This document shows, one piece after another, positions 17,828 through 27,034 of a stretch of 64,000 nt of DNA (within the stretch, counting starts at the first letter, position 1; each line of letters begins with the position of its first letter). The stretch spans positions 186,001-250,000 of the forward strand of contig NZ_CP083747.1 of assembly GCF_020151015.1 (NCBI RefSeq), written 5' to 3'. The notes beneath the pieces were generated by a model. It was not told the origin of the DNA. It did not search any database and saw nothing but the letters and a program-made list of their open reading frames with translations. Source of the stretch: Pseudomonas sp. p1(2021b) (GTDB lineage: Bacteria > Pseudomonadota > Gammaproteobacteria > Pseudomonadales > Pseudomonadaceae). Both the position numbers and the translations under genes were made by a program.

Positions 17828-18471
17828 GCTGCCGCCACCTCGACAGGTTGTGTGAGCGCTTGCTGGACTGCTTGGACGATGCGCAGCAGGTACATGTAGT
17901 CCGGGTTTGGTTCAGTAGCTCGATCGACGGGGTAATGCCATTCATCACCGAACAAAAGAGATAGGAGCTCGGAATGACTCCAGCAGTCCCGCAACGACTC
18001 AACATCGCGAAGCTCATCGAGGCGCCCGTAAAGCGAACGAGCCTCTTCAGCGTCGAGATACCCCAGCTCCCAATCGGTACCGCTGCGCTCACGCCGGCGA
18101 TCGATGATGCACCTTGCTGAGAGCTGTTTGAGAGCCTTTGCGCTGAATCGAGTGCTGCTCAGGCCGCGGCTTAGGCAATTCAGAATGTACTCATCACTGC
18201 ACTTGGCAACAAACTCAGTCACCGTCCTTGAACCCATGCCGCCCCAGTATGAAGTCCAGCTCTCCCCTGCGCAGCGGACGGTGAGGTTACCCTGGCAACT
18301 GACACTATCTTGGCCGTCATCACGGGGAGAAACCCTGCAGCCGAGGTCCTCAAGAAAGACAGTGATCGGGTCAAGGTTTACACCTCCCGTGATGACAAGC
18401 TTTGTCACCACAGAGCGCTCTACAGCTAAGCTCGTGGCTGATGATCCATCGGTACTTTGATCCACGCCCAT
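17824..18471 (-). CDS. Hypothetical protein, first gene of a two-gene operon
   Basis: 215 residues. The ATG at 18471 is chosen because GAGG lies 6 bases upstream and because the promoter at 18493-18512 would leave the other in-frame ATG (18495) with almost no leader. Contains several cysteines and a C-terminal half of mixed helices. Overlaps the next gene by 4 bases. No family recognised. Confidence 0.6.
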   Translation of the reverse strand: MGVDQSTDGSSATSLAVERSVVTKLVITGGVNLDPITVFLEDLGCRVSPRDDGQDSVSCQGNLTVRCAGESWTSYWGGMGSRTVTEFVAKCSDEYILNCLSRGLSSTRFSAKALKQLSARCIIDRRRERSGTDWELGYLDAEEARSLYGRLDELRDVESLRDCWSHSELLSLLFGDEWHYPVDRATEPNPDYMYLLRIVQAVQQALTQPVEVAAA

Positions 18472-18492
18472 TTTAACCTCAGTTTTCGGATA

Positions 18493-18512
18493 CATAACAC
18501 GTAGACATAATC
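18493..18512 (-). promoter_or_regulatory. Promoter -10 region of the ACGTGTTATG class
   Basis: On the minus strand GATTATGTCTACGTGTTATG, with -10 GATTAT. Same motif as at 2682, 33009, 37209, 39114 and 51323. No good -35 is visible, so an activator may be needed. Confidence 0.5.
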
Positions 18513-18775
18513 TAAATGCGGATGATCTGTTTGCCTAGGCCCGAATGGCGATTTTCTGGCGAGCGTTTCTGCGTATTGGCACCTGATGCCCCCAGACAGC
18601 CGAAGGTCGGGCAGTGGTCAAGGGGCTGATGGCGTAACCTCTCTCGCTCGCGGGTCATCTGTTGAATCCCTGTCTGCGGAAACGGCATTCTACAATCTGA
18701 GGACACCCTGTAACCCCAGAGCGTTCTGGTGTGGACTCAGTGGGCCCACATCACACAAATAACAAGGAACCAACG

Positions 18776-20962
18776 ATGGCCCGTCAGAAGAAGGTCAGAA
18801 GACCACCAGACCGCAAGACTGGTCTCATGAGCGATGAGAGGATTCATTCCGTCGTCACGTCCCCAACCAAGTTTATACATCCGTCTACGTGCGATGAGGC
18901 ATGGTCGAGTTGGTATGGGGCCACAGAGAACGTCTCCGATTTAAGGGCCGAGATCATCGAATCGGGTATCCGGCTTGAGGGTTTCAGTCGTAGTGATCTT
19001 AAACTGATGCCAAATGGCATGTTGCTGTCGACTGTGCTATTGGACGATGACCGACGCGCAGTACTCGAAAAAAGTCTTGGCGTAGAGCGTGTGCGGGAAC
19101 TGATGCCGCAGGCCAGGCTTGAAGACAGAACCAAAGAAATCATTGGCGACGACCTCTACGAAAATCTCCAGAAACAAATCTACTCAAGCTCATCTAGCGA
19201 ACTGATGGCGATGACTGAGAAGGCAATTCCCCAGCTTGGCGAATTGATGGAGGTTGGCGGGTTCAGTCACGAAATCGCCACGGCAGCCCTTATGCTTGAG
19301 GCGGTGTTTGGATCTGTTAATGACTACAGTTCTATAGCCAGTAGCATGAGGCTTCAGTTATGTCTTGAGATGGTGGTTCATCTTTATTTGCAGATGATCC
19401 CGGTTCGCTTTATCCGAGATTGCATACTCGTGGACCACCCACAGCTCGAAACAATGTATGTTGCCTCCTCAGATCTTATCGAAGAGATCAACCCCTACTC
19501 CCCGATATTTAAGACGGATATTTATTGGGGGGGACCGTTACTGTTGACTGCATCACTTAGCGCTTTGGAAAGGCGAGTGACAAGGAGCGCGGATTGTATA
19601 GACTCCGTTCTTGAAACCCTGCAGAGCTTCGCAGTGGCGGCCTCGCCAGCATCCCGTTTCACCAGATACGCGGTCTGGAGCGTGATTGAGGATGCGAATG
19701 AGTTGTGGGAATACCTGTGCAATGACCTGGAAGAATTAAATGTTGATGAAGCTGCTATTGCGGCGGCTGGCGTCACCTTCGGGCAGGACCTAATCCCAGA
19801 AAGCACCCTTTCAGCAGTGGTAATAAATCTAGACCTGGTAGACCGTGCGCGCGCATTTCGAAGTGCGACAAAGGAGGTCCTAGAAGATCAGACTGTCGCG
19901 GATAACGCCATGATTGTGGCCAGAGCCCTTGTGGATGTGAACAAGGAAATTTCGGAAGCAGTGAAAGGTGGAAATGGCGACTTTGAATTATTGGGCAGCC
20001 TGAGCAAGAAAGGAGCAGATCTCTCCCTACAACGGAACGAACTGATCTCCCGCGGTCTGAGCCAGGCAAAGACTGTCTTAGAAGCAGCTCAGTTATTTAT
20101 CAATGCAATAGATGCCACTAAGGCTGCACAGTCCAACATTTCGCCTTCGGCCACAGACTTGCAAGGTGCTGATTCGATCCAAGAAGCTCCACCACCGATA
20201 CAAGATAGCAAAAACGACATCGAGACAGAGCTGCTCGAAACAAATACTCGCCTCGAAACTGAACTCAAGGCCGCGCAGGTAGAAATCTTCCGTCTCAACT
20301 CTGCAAACAAGGCACTTCAAATCCGGGGGGAGACCTCTAACGGAACGTTGGATCAGTCATTCATGGATCTCGCACGCCGCCAGGTACAGGGGCAACGCCT
20401 TAAGCCAGAGGAGCTCTTGAGGTTTTACAGCCTCATGGCCCCTGATCGCCTTCTCGTACTCGACTCTGCCTGGAAGTCATCTCGGCAATCTGAGAACTTC
20501 GCTAATCCGGAACGCCTCAGCGAGCACCTTTGCAAGCTGGTGTTCGATTACCTAGACCAAGTTCGTGCTGGCACACCTATGGGAACTGTCGGCAGAGAAC
20601 TATTCGCAGGAGCCTTCGCGGCAAAAGAGTCGCAGTCGGTTTCTCAAGACGCTTCGATGAGAGCTCAGCGCGAGTTTAATTACAAGGGCGAGATTCGATT
20701 CTTTGAGTACCGACTAAGAACCGGCAACGGGTGGGGTGCTGTGGAAGGGATGCGGATCTACTTCGACATCATTGAGGACAGAATGGTGATCGCTTACGTC
20801 GGCCCTCACCTGGACCAGCCTAGGCTCTGTACGAAAAGAGATGTCGCAAACACCGCATGGAACAAGCCAGTGAGACCATGGCTGCATAGCTTTTCGCGAG
20901 CTTGTCGAAGCGCGTCACGATGCGGCGGTTCTCTTTCAGCCAGCCAAACATGCGCTCAATGA
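18776..20962 (+). CDS. Large coiled-coil protein with C-terminus altered by an IS
   Basis: As written 728 residues from ATG 18776 (AAGGA upstream). The native part ends at 20823; the last 46 residues are read from the IS5-family element. A central helical region and a coiled coil (ETELLETNTRLETELKAAQV) precede a C-terminal module FFEYRLRTGNGWGAVEGMRI ... VIAYVGPHL, reminiscent of RelE-like toxin folds at the end of other proteins. Removing the IS and one CTAG restores an ending GPHLDQPSTN. Function unknown; a defence role is possible. Confidence 0.65.
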   Translation: MARQKKVRRPPDRKTGLMSDERIHSVVTSPTKFIHPSTCDEAWSSWYGATENVSDLRAEIIESGIRLEGFSRSDLKLMPNGMLLSTVLLDDDRRAVLEKSLGVERVRELMPQARLEDRTKEIIGDDLYENLQKQIYSSSSSELMAMTEKAIPQLGELMEVGGFSHEIATAALMLEAVFGSVNDYSSIASSMRLQLCLEMVVHLYLQMIPVRFIRDCILVDHPQLETMYVASSDLIEEINPYSPIFKTDIYWGGPLLLTASLSALERRVTRSADCIDSVLETLQSFAVAASPASRFTRYAVWSVIEDANELWEYLCNDLEELNVDEAAIAAAGVTFGQDLIPESTLSAVVINLDLVDRARAFRSATKEVLEDQTVADNAMIVARALVDVNKEISEAVKGGNGDFELLGSLSKKGADLSLQRNELISRGLSQAKTVLEAAQLFINAIDATKAAQSNISPSATDLQGADSIQEAPPPIQDSKNDIETELLETNTRLETELKAAQVEIFRLNSANKALQIRGETSNGTLDQSFMDLARRQVQGQRLKPEELLRFYSLMAPDRLLVLDSAWKSSRQSENFANPERLSEHLCKLVFDYLDQVRAGTPMGTVGRELFAGAFAAKESQSVSQDASMRAQREFNYKGEIRFFEYRLRTGNGWGAVEGMRIYFDIIEDRMVIAYVGPHLDQPRLCTKRDVANTAWNKPVRPWLHSFSRACRSASRCGGSLSASQTCAQ

Positions 20963-21677
20963 TGTTGCGCTGTCGGTATTTGGGTCGATCAAACAGTCTG
21001 GGTAAGCCAGGCTTGGGTTTACGCTTCATTGAGCGCATCGGGATGACGGGTTGCATTCGGTACTGGTCGCAGTAACGGCGCAGCGCTTCGGCGTCGTAGC
21101 CCTTGTCGGCGAGCAACCATTTGCAGCGCTTACGCGGGCGGCCACGTTGGTTCGATTGAATGCTGACTTCGTCCAACAGTGGTTGGGCGTAGCTGATGTC
21201 ACTGGCTTGACCGCCAGAGAGGAGGAAGCGCAACGGTATCCCGTTAGCGTCGCAGAGCATGTGGATCTTGGTCGTCAGGCCACCGCGACTGCGGCCTAGA
21301 GCGTGATCGGCAGGTTCGTCAGCCCCCCCTTTTTTCCGAGCACCAGATGAGGCTCGGGTTGCACGTACGGCGGTTGAGTCGATCATCCAGGTTTGCAGAT
21401 CGATCAAGCCTTGCTCATTCAATCTCAGGTGTAAGCGTTTGAGCATCTGATCGAACGTCCCCTGGTTTCGCCAGCCGCGAAACCGTTGATACACCGTTGA
21501 CCATGGGCCGAAGCGCTCCGGCATGTCTCGCCATGCAGCGCCCGAGCAGAGCACCCAGAGCACGCCATCGAGCATCAGGCGGTCGCTTAAGCGTGGCCGC
21601 CCTCGGCCATGAGTTTCGATGAAGAGATCAGAGACTACATCCCAGGCCTCGTCAGAGAGTTCGTAACGCTTTGCCAT
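20820..21677 (-). CDS. IS5-family (IS427-like) transposase
   Basis: 285 residues. DUF4096-type N-terminus (YELSDEAWDVVSDLF), DDE catalytic region (MIDSTAVRA, LLADKGYDAEALR) and the C-terminal NIIERMFGWLKENRRIVTR. Single frame, complete. Its TAG stop is completed by the CTAG target sequence. Confidence 0.9.
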   Translation of the reverse strand: MAKRYELSDEAWDVVSDLFIETHGRGRPRLSDRLMLDGVLWVLCSGAAWRDMPERFGPWSTVYQRFRGWRNQGTFDQMLKRLHLRLNEQGLIDLQTWMIDSTAVRATRASSGARKKGGADEPADHALGRSRGGLTTKIHMLCDANGIPLRFLLSGGQASDISYAQPLLDEVSIQSNQRGRPRKRCKWLLADKGYDAEALRRYCDQYRMQPVIPMRSMKRKPKPGLPRLFDRPKYRQRNIIERMFGWLKENRRIVTRFDKLAKSYAAMVSLACSMRCLRHLFSYRA

Positions 21678-21769
21678 CACAGAATTCCTTTCCGTAGATG
21701 GCCGGGAACCCTACAGAATTTCAGCTTCCGAAGGGCGCCAATTGGGTTTCTCGGGATTTCGTACAGAAC
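20824..21769 (-). mobile_element. IS5-family insertion sequence inserted at CTAG
   Basis: 946 bp with ends GCTCTGTACGAAA and TTTCGTACAGAAC as imperfect inverted repeats, flanked by CTAG at 20820-20823 and 21770-21773. CTAG or TNA targets are typical of the IS427 group. It sits in the last codons of the gene from 18776. Confidence 0.85.
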
Positions 21770-21900
21770 CTAGCACCAATTGAATAGTCTCCTGAAGTGG
21801 CGCCGTTTGGCACAACGCCTGCGGCGACCGCTAACTAAGAAACAAGCAGATTGGCAACCTGACCGCGAAAACCCATATACGAGCTACGTCAGCGACGTCG

Positions 21901-21932
21901 AAAAAAAAGGCCACCTCGCAAGAGGTAGCCTT
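21901..21932 (-). terminator. Rho-independent terminator
   Basis: AAGGC-ACCTC/GAGGT-GCCTT hairpin followed on the minus strand by eight T, ending the intron-split gene and the operon of the DndC-like gene. Confidence 0.75.
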
Positions 21933-21939
21933 CGATTAG

Positions 21940-22390
21940 TTAAGCAAATAGATCCGAGATCGCCGAATTTTGATTGGTGGACTCAACCTTCATCGACTCC
22001 AGGACCTGTTCGTGCTCGGCGTTGCTGATCGAATGATGCCGTATGTAGGAACGCAGATCGGTACCAGCTAGATCGCGCTCCATGCGTTGCCAGAATTGCG
22101 CTCGGCGAGCCATTGCATCGTAATCAGCAGCCTTGCCCTTGGCCAGTTTGACCAAGCCTTTGTTCAAGTAGTACTTGGCGCTGTCAGTCGGAGAAAGACT
22201 TTTCGCCAACGTGTAAAACGCTTCATCGAACGAGTCGACCAAGCACATTGCATCTGCCGGGTCGATTTCCATTTCATCGGCTTCTTCGTAGTAGACGATA
22301 TTGCGTTCCTTGCCCTCAAAGCGGTCTCGGATCGTTCGCAGCGCCGGACGTTCAGGGTGTCGGTGCTTGTTGGTGGCTTCGAGGGTCGCG
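21940..22390 (-). pseudogene. 3' exon of a gene split by a group II intron
   Basis: About 150 codons after the intron end: ATLEATNKHRHPERPALRTI ... ending SAISDLFA. Its likely 5' exon is only 17 nt, ATGAAAGTTCGATACTG at 24246-24262, behind GGAGG. Joining them keeps the frame and gives MKVRYCATLEATNK. The gene follows the DndC-like gene by 31 bases. If the intron splices, the protein is about 155 residues; function unknown. Confidence 0.6.
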
Positions 22391-24245
22391 GTAGGGACGG
22401 CAGTTACCTGCCGCCCCCCGCACAGATCCGTACGTGCGGGACTACCGCATACGGCTCCTGCCTCGGGTATGTGACGCGAAGCGATCCTCAGGGTAAGGGT
22501 GTGCATTTCTGGGCCTAGGTATGTAGAGATCAGCAAGGCGTCCATAGCGTGACCATTGAAGTCGATTACGCTGGCTACGACGTTTGAGGGCTTGCCGCCA
22601 TAAACGGCAGACCGCCGAACGAAAACCACCCAGACGTGTCAGGTTTCCCGGCACCGCGTGGTAATTGAAGTAACCGCTCACCACCCGTGTGAGCCATTGC
22701 CCTTGAACCCAGATGGGTTCATGACGTCGGTGTTTCAGCTCATCCCGCATGGCCAGCAGCATCGCACGCATTCGCTTCTTGACCGTCAGTCGCAGTATTT
22801 GAAACCCACCGCTTCTGTTGGTACTACAACAGTGCGTGAAGCCCAGGAAGTCAAACGTCTCCGGTTTACCTAACCCTCGCTTCCTGCGATTTCTCGCAGC
22901 AAAACGACCGAACTCAATTAGCCGTGTCTTCGAGGCGTTCAGGGATAAACCGAACCTGGCCAACCGTTCCTGCAACTGCACCAGAAACTGCTGAGCCTGC
23001 ACTTTCGTCCTGAAACCCACCACGCTGTCGTCCGCATAACGCACAATAATTACATCGCCACGGGCATGCCGCTGGCGCCACTGCCTTGCCCACAGATCCA
23101 GCACGTAGTGAAGATAGATATTCGCCAGCAATGGCGATATCACTGCGCCTTGAGGCGTCCCCTTGGTTGCAGCAACCCTACGGCCATCTTCCATAACACC
23201 CGCCTGAAGCCATTTGCAGATAAGCCCGAGCAGGCGCCGGTCTGCAATCCGGTGTCCCAGAAACATCAGCATCCATTCATGGTCGATCTCATCGAAGAAC
23301 GACGTGATATCCGCATCCAATATCCAGTTCACCTTCTGACCCTTGAGCGCGACCGTCAGCGCATCCAGCGCATCGTGCTGGCTACGTCCCGGCCGAAACC
23401 CATACGAGAAACCCAGAAAGTCCTCTTCATAAATCGCATTCAGAACGGTAACGACTGCCTGCTGTACGATCTTGTCCTCCAGAGAGGCAATGCCCAGCGG
23501 ACGCTGCCTGCCGTCGGCTTTGGGAATGTAGACCCGCCGCGATGGCGTTGCCCGATAGGCTCCACCGTGGAGCCTTGCGTGCAGATCAGTTACCCGCTGG
23601 AGAAGACCTTCCTCGTATTCCCGCCACGACATGCCGTCCACGCCTACTGCTGCATCCCGGCGCAGAGCATAGAAACTCTGCGCCAGTAACTGCGGTGTGA
23701 TGTGGTGCAGCAAAGCCGTGAACTGCATGCCCTTGTTTCTTCTGGCTGCTTCACGTACACCTTCAAGTCCCATCGACGCGCGACTGATCCGGCTCAGTGT
23801 CCGGGGCGCGGGAGGCTTGTTGGTGTTTCCCTTGGCTACGTCCCTTTCCTCCACTATCTCCGCAGGGCCAGGCCCTTTGTTCGATGGCTTCTCAGGTACT
23901 ACGGACGTATCCGACTTCTCGGCAGCGTAGGCAGCAGGGTTACAGCTTTTGGCCTTTCCTGCTCCGCCCGATGCTTGCGCACCGGGCGCCGCTGAGATCT
24001 CCCAGTTTCCGTACGAAGGACTTCCCGACGTGCACAGGGTCTCCGACCGCGCGGGATCAGAGCATGACTGGCGTATAACGCCATGCTCCGTATTGCCTTC
24101 TGCTTCGCTTAACAGCATCGGCATCCCGAATTCCTGATTACGCGGCTCAATGGCTGGCCCATCGGTTTCCCCTGTCAACGCTTCACCCTGCACCTCACGG
24201 TGCAACATGCATGACTCGGGGTCTGGTTGATTCGCCATTTCTTAC
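22391..24245 (-). mobile_element. Group II intron with reverse transcriptase gene
   Basis: The minus strand carries a domain V-like segment (GAGCCGTATGCGG ... CCGCACGTACGG, about 22423-22456) and a domain VI-like hairpin with a bulged A (GGCAGGTAACTGCC) ending CCCTAC at 22391. About 1.85 kb, the size of compact bacterial introns. The 5' boundary (GTAAG at 24245) is inferred from exon frame and departs from the usual GTGYG, so it is tentative. Confidence 0.75.
22442..24238 (-). CDS. ltrA: Group II intron reverse transcriptase/maturase
   Basis: Frame of 598 codons; the RT proper starts near GMQFTALLHHITPQLL and the first 150 or so codons overlap intron RNA domains. RT motifs are clear: YRATPSRRVYIPKADG, GFRPGRSQHDALD, KGTPQGAVISPLLANIYLHY and the catalytic RYADDSVVG. 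The maturase (X) domain follows, ending IPRPRNAHPYPEDRF. No HNH endonuclease domain is present, so mobility would rely on retrohoming without second-strand cleavage. Confidence 0.9.
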   Translation of the reverse strand: MANQPDPESCMLHREVQGEALTGETDGPAIEPRNQEFGMPMLLSEAEGNTEHGVIRQSCSDPARSETLCTSGSPSYGNWEISAAPGAQASGGAGKAKSCNPAAYAAEKSDTSVVPEKPSNKGPGPAEIVEERDVAKGNTNKPPAPRTLSRISRASMGLEGVREAARRNKGMQFTALLHHITPQLLAQSFYALRRDAAVGVDGMSWREYEEGLLQRVTDLHARLHGGAYRATPSRRVYIPKADGRQRPLGIASLEDKIVQQAVVTVLNAIYEEDFLGFSYGFRPGRSQHDALDALTVALKGQKVNWILDADITSFFDEIDHEWMLMFLGHRIADRRLLGLICKWLQAGVMEDGRRVAATKGTPQGAVISPLLANIYLHYVLDLWARQWRQRHARGDVIIVRYADDSVVGFRTKVQAQQFLVQLQERLARFGLSLNASKTRLIEFGRFAARNRRKRGLGKPETFDFLGFTHCCSTNRSGGFQILRLTVKKRMRAMLLAMRDELKHRRHEPIWVQGQWLTRVVSGYFNYHAVPGNLTRLGGFRSAVCRLWRQALKRRSQRNRLQWSRYGRLADLYIPRPRNAHPYPEDRFASHTRGRSRMR

Positions 24246-24293
24246 CAGTATCGAACTTTCATCGACTATCCTCCGCCAGCTTTAACTGGCGCT

Positions 24294-25736
24294 CTAAGCG
24301 TCCTGCAAGCCCATCTCCTGCGCCGGGCTCTGCCAGTCATCGAACTTGAACCAACGCTGCTCTGGGATGATGCCCTTTTCCGTGGGAGCGACATCATCGA
24401 TCAGGTAGCGCTTCCCTAAGACACGGATCTCGTACCACTCCGACAAAGCGGGGAAGGCATGGTCAAAGCCGTAGCTCAGTGACCAGGCAAAGTCGATGGC
24501 CAGGAGATTTTTCGGCGTTATGAATTGGAAGGTGCTACCACGAAGAATTTCGTTGGACTCCGTCCTTTCCAGCTCGCCGCGGAACATCCGCGCATCGTGC
24601 TCCTCAGCCCGCTCTTCCTCCAGCACATCTAAAGTCAGCAGGTACCGCAACAGCTCACGGCGCATCTCTGCGTTGTAGGCTGTTCCTGTGACGTTGATGT
24701 AGCCGGCGTCCGAGGTTGTGCGCCCGATCCAGTCTCGACGCTCCATGTCCCAGCGGGTGTTGATGAGATGGTTCCGGAAGCGGTTAATTCCCGACATGTG
24801 TCCATGCTTGTCAGGCGCAGACGCAATCATTGCTTCCATGGATTTGTCACGCTCTCCGGTGACCGTGCACCAGGCACAGCCAAAGCGAGAGCCGCACGCC
24901 GCCTTGTTACCACCATCGCCGGTGATGATTGCGCACGTGCCTTCATTAGCTTCCTTGTAGAGCTCCAGGCACCAGTCGAAACTGTCGACGAAGGTCCGAT
25001 AAGGACCACCGCGCTTCGCCTCGCACGCCATGAGGAACTCCCACACCTCCTCCATCTCCCAGTCGGCGATGATCGAGCAGTTGTACGAGCCATGCTCATT
25101 GAGCACCAGCCGCCCGGCCTCCTCCTCACCCCGTTCGCGCATGTTGGCGGCACGGGTTGCCGACTCTGACAAACGAGTGCCCACGAAGGTCACCAGCTCA
25201 CCAGGAGACTGCAGCGTGGAGAGCAGTTGCTTGAGCGCTTTCTGCTGCGGGCGCAGTTTCCAATCGACCGAGCAGCTTCGAGAGGCGCCAGCGAAAACCG
25301 GCAGTTTGCCGCGACCCAGGGTGGCATAAGCGAATGTCGAGGTCATTGAAGGCTGCACTTTGACTACCGTGATTGGCAGTCCGAGCCTCGTGCAGTGCGC
25401 CTCCAGCTCAGTGATCATCGCCTCGGCGTAAGTCTCCATTGCTGGGTTCTCTACGGTGGTCTGGGCATGACTGACGAAAGCCGGCGGCACGTACGATCCG
25501 GCTTCGACACGGCGCCGGATGGCCTCTAGCATCAGTACCAGCACAACCGTGCTGTCCTTACCGAACGAGGTCGCTGAGCTACATGTGAAGCCTTGATCGA
25601 TAATCTGGTCGATGCGCGCAATGCAGGCTTCCGCCCGCGCAACGATCCGGGCAAAGCGACCAGCACTGCCCAAGGCAGGAACTGCGTGGGTGTAGTCGTT
25701 TACGGCGATCAATTCGGGTACAAGCATCTGATTCAT
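24294..25736 (-). CDS. DndC-like sulfurtransferase / PAPS-reductase-family protein
   Basis: 480 residues from ATG 25736, which follows GGAG in a structured leader. A PP-loop (SFGKDSTVVLVL, residues 57-68) would bind ATP. SCSVDWKLRP (154-163) and the cluster CGSRFGCAWCTVTGERDKSM (281-300), with Cys281, 287, 290 and possibly 268, match the Fe-S region of DndC, the enzyme that activates sulfur for DNA phosphorothioation. No dndB, dndD or dndE lies nearby, so it is a solitary homologue whose product may be a different nucleic-acid or small-molecule modification. Confidence 0.75.
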   Translation of the reverse strand: MNQMLVPELIAVNDYTHAVPALGSAGRFARIVARAEACIARIDQIIDQGFTCSSATSFGKDSTVVLVLMLEAIRRRVEAGSYVPPAFVSHAQTTVENPAMETYAEAMITELEAHCTRLGLPITVVKVQPSMTSTFAYATLGRGKLPVFAGASRSCSVDWKLRPQQKALKQLLSTLQSPGELVTFVGTRLSESATRAANMRERGEEEAGRLVLNEHGSYNCSIIADWEMEEVWEFLMACEAKRGGPYRTFVDSFDWCLELYKEANEGTCAIITGDGGNKAACGSRFGCAWCTVTGERDKSMEAMIASAPDKHGHMSGINRFRNHLINTRWDMERRDWIGRTTSDAGYINVTGTAYNAEMRRELLRYLLTLDVLEEERAEEHDARMFRGELERTESNEILRGSTFQFITPKNLLAIDFAWSLSYGFDHAFPALSEWYEIRVLGKRYLIDDVAPTEKGIIPEQRWFKFDDWQSPAQEMGLQDA

Positions 25737-25740
25737 ATTG

Positions 25741-25796
25741 GCATCTCCAGGAGGAAGTAGGCTTCGTATCCTGGGGATGCTCAACACCGAGCATGA
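25741..25796 (-). promoter_or_regulatory. Structured leader element, copy 1
   Basis: 56-nt 5' leader of the DndC-like gene, identical at 51 of 56 positions to 33581-33636. On the minus strand ATGCTC...GAGCAT can form one hairpin; GCATCCCC can alternatively pair (one mismatch) with GGAGATGC, which contains the ribosome binding site. It also encodes a short frame beginning MLGVEHPQDTKPTSSWRC. Candidate translational switch. Confidence 0.5.
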
Positions 25797-25845
25797 TTCT
25801 TGAACTTGATGACATCCCCCCCCACCCAACACCCTTAGGAGTCAC

Positions 25846-25935
25846 TATCATCATCGTTGCAGTTGTACACGCCCGGTGCCAGACTTTCGGTTGGGGATTT
25901 GCCTATGAAAACAGGCCGCACAAAACCGTGGGTCT
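25846..25935 (-). pseudogene. Remnant of a dnaB 3' end
   Basis: The minus strand encodes GFVRPVFIGKSPTESLAPGV then YNCNDDD, clearly related to the end of the intact DnaB at 33746-35143 (GFVRLAFIGKYTRFENLAPG). Only about 30 codons remain. It lies in the same position relative to the leader element as the intact dnaB does at 33.6 kb, so the segment is an old duplication. Confidence 0.65.
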
Positions 25936-26000
25936 GTTTCACTGGCCTCAGGCCACTAGCTGTTGACTGGAGGCAAAAGAAAAGCCGTTGAGGTATTCGA

Positions 26001-26564
26001 TCAGTCTGCCTCAGGGGGGAGAGGGCGAACTGCAGCCGCCCACTGCTCAAGAATGTCTCCATGCGTCGCCAAGAAAGCCTTGTGCTCGGCTTCCTGCTCA
26101 GCAAGCACCTCGAACACACGCGTAGGCCAATCCATGAAGGTGACATCCCTCATCTCGTTGTTAAATGCGTAGATGCTGGCGCAGGTGGCCCGATTTCCGC
26201 TGCCTGGAGACAGCGAGTAGCGAAACCGGTCACGAATTTCAATTACCTCCATAACCCGGACCTGGGCAATGATCGACAGGACAATTAGCATGGCTTGGGT
26301 CATTGCACCTACGTTCTTGCCGACCTTGCGCAAGTAGGCTGGACGCTGACTCACAGGTTTGGCTAACAGCTCCCGGATGAAGATTTCGGATTCTGATTCG
26401 AACGCATGAAGTTGCTCAACTGAAAGGGCATCGAAGGCCTCTTTTACCTGCACCAGATCGAAGGCACTCTTCAACCAAGTTGCCAAGGCCAGTGCATCCT
26501 GCCAGGCAAATTGCTCGTAGCTAGCCATATGCGCATTGCGCGGATCTGCTTTTTGCCGCCTCAT
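26001..26564 (-). CDS. Hypothetical protein
   Basis: 187 residues. Helical; a hydrophobic stretch AMLIVLSIIAQVRVMEVI (about residues 91-108) could be a buried helix or a single membrane segment. Precedes the dnaB remnant. No family recognised. Confidence 0.55.
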   Translation of the reverse strand: MRRQKADPRNAHMASYEQFAWQDALALATWLKSAFDLVQVKEAFDALSVEQLHAFESESEIFIRELLAKPVSQRPAYLRKVGKNVGAMTQAMLIVLSIIAQVRVMEVIEIRDRFRYSLSPGSGNRATCASIYAFNNEMRDVTFMDWPTRVFEVLAEQEAEHKAFLATHGDILEQWAAAVRPLPPEAD

Positions 26565-26780
26565 ACCCCAGAATCCCTAGCATAAAACTGATTATTTCTT
26601 GGTGATCACATGCTCGCAGCGCGCAGACTGCGGGCGGGTACTGAGCCTAAAGGGTTGACAGTTAGGCCGCAAGAGAAAGGATGTGCCTAGAGCTGGAAGA
26701 CACGCTACTGCAAGAAACCGTGACGGAGCGGGCTGATGGTGCAGCCAGATTTGTCAGTCCCAGTCCGATATTAAGGAATT

Positions 26781-27011
26781 CTATGAACTCAACCTGGAGT
26801 CCGACTCCAGCGCATCAGCGAGCTGGCTGAACGCATCAGCAAGGCGGCGCATCTGGCCGATTTCGTCTGCCAAATTTCCATCATGATAGCGATATTCAAG
26901 CGTGCCGCCGAAAGGCCCGGTACCAGGGAAAATCCCGCCGTAGCTCAACTGCTCATTGACGTGCTTTTCAGCCCGGCTGATCCGCTCGCTAGCATTCGTG
27001 TCTTTAACCAT
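26781..27011 (-). CDS. Small hypothetical protein
   Basis: 76 residues: charged helical N-terminus (ASERISRAEKHVNEQLSYGG), glycine-rich middle and a C-terminal helix (MRRLADAFSQLADALE). The 216-bp gap upstream of 26781 (26565-26780) holds only a weak rightward frame starting near 26679, which I do not call. Confidence 0.5.
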   Translation of the reverse strand: MVKDTNASERISRAEKHVNEQLSYGGIFPGTGPFGGTLEYRYHDGNLADEIGQMRRLADAFSQLADALESDSRLSS

Positions 27012-27034
27012 GCTGTCGCTCCGTGAAACGCGCC

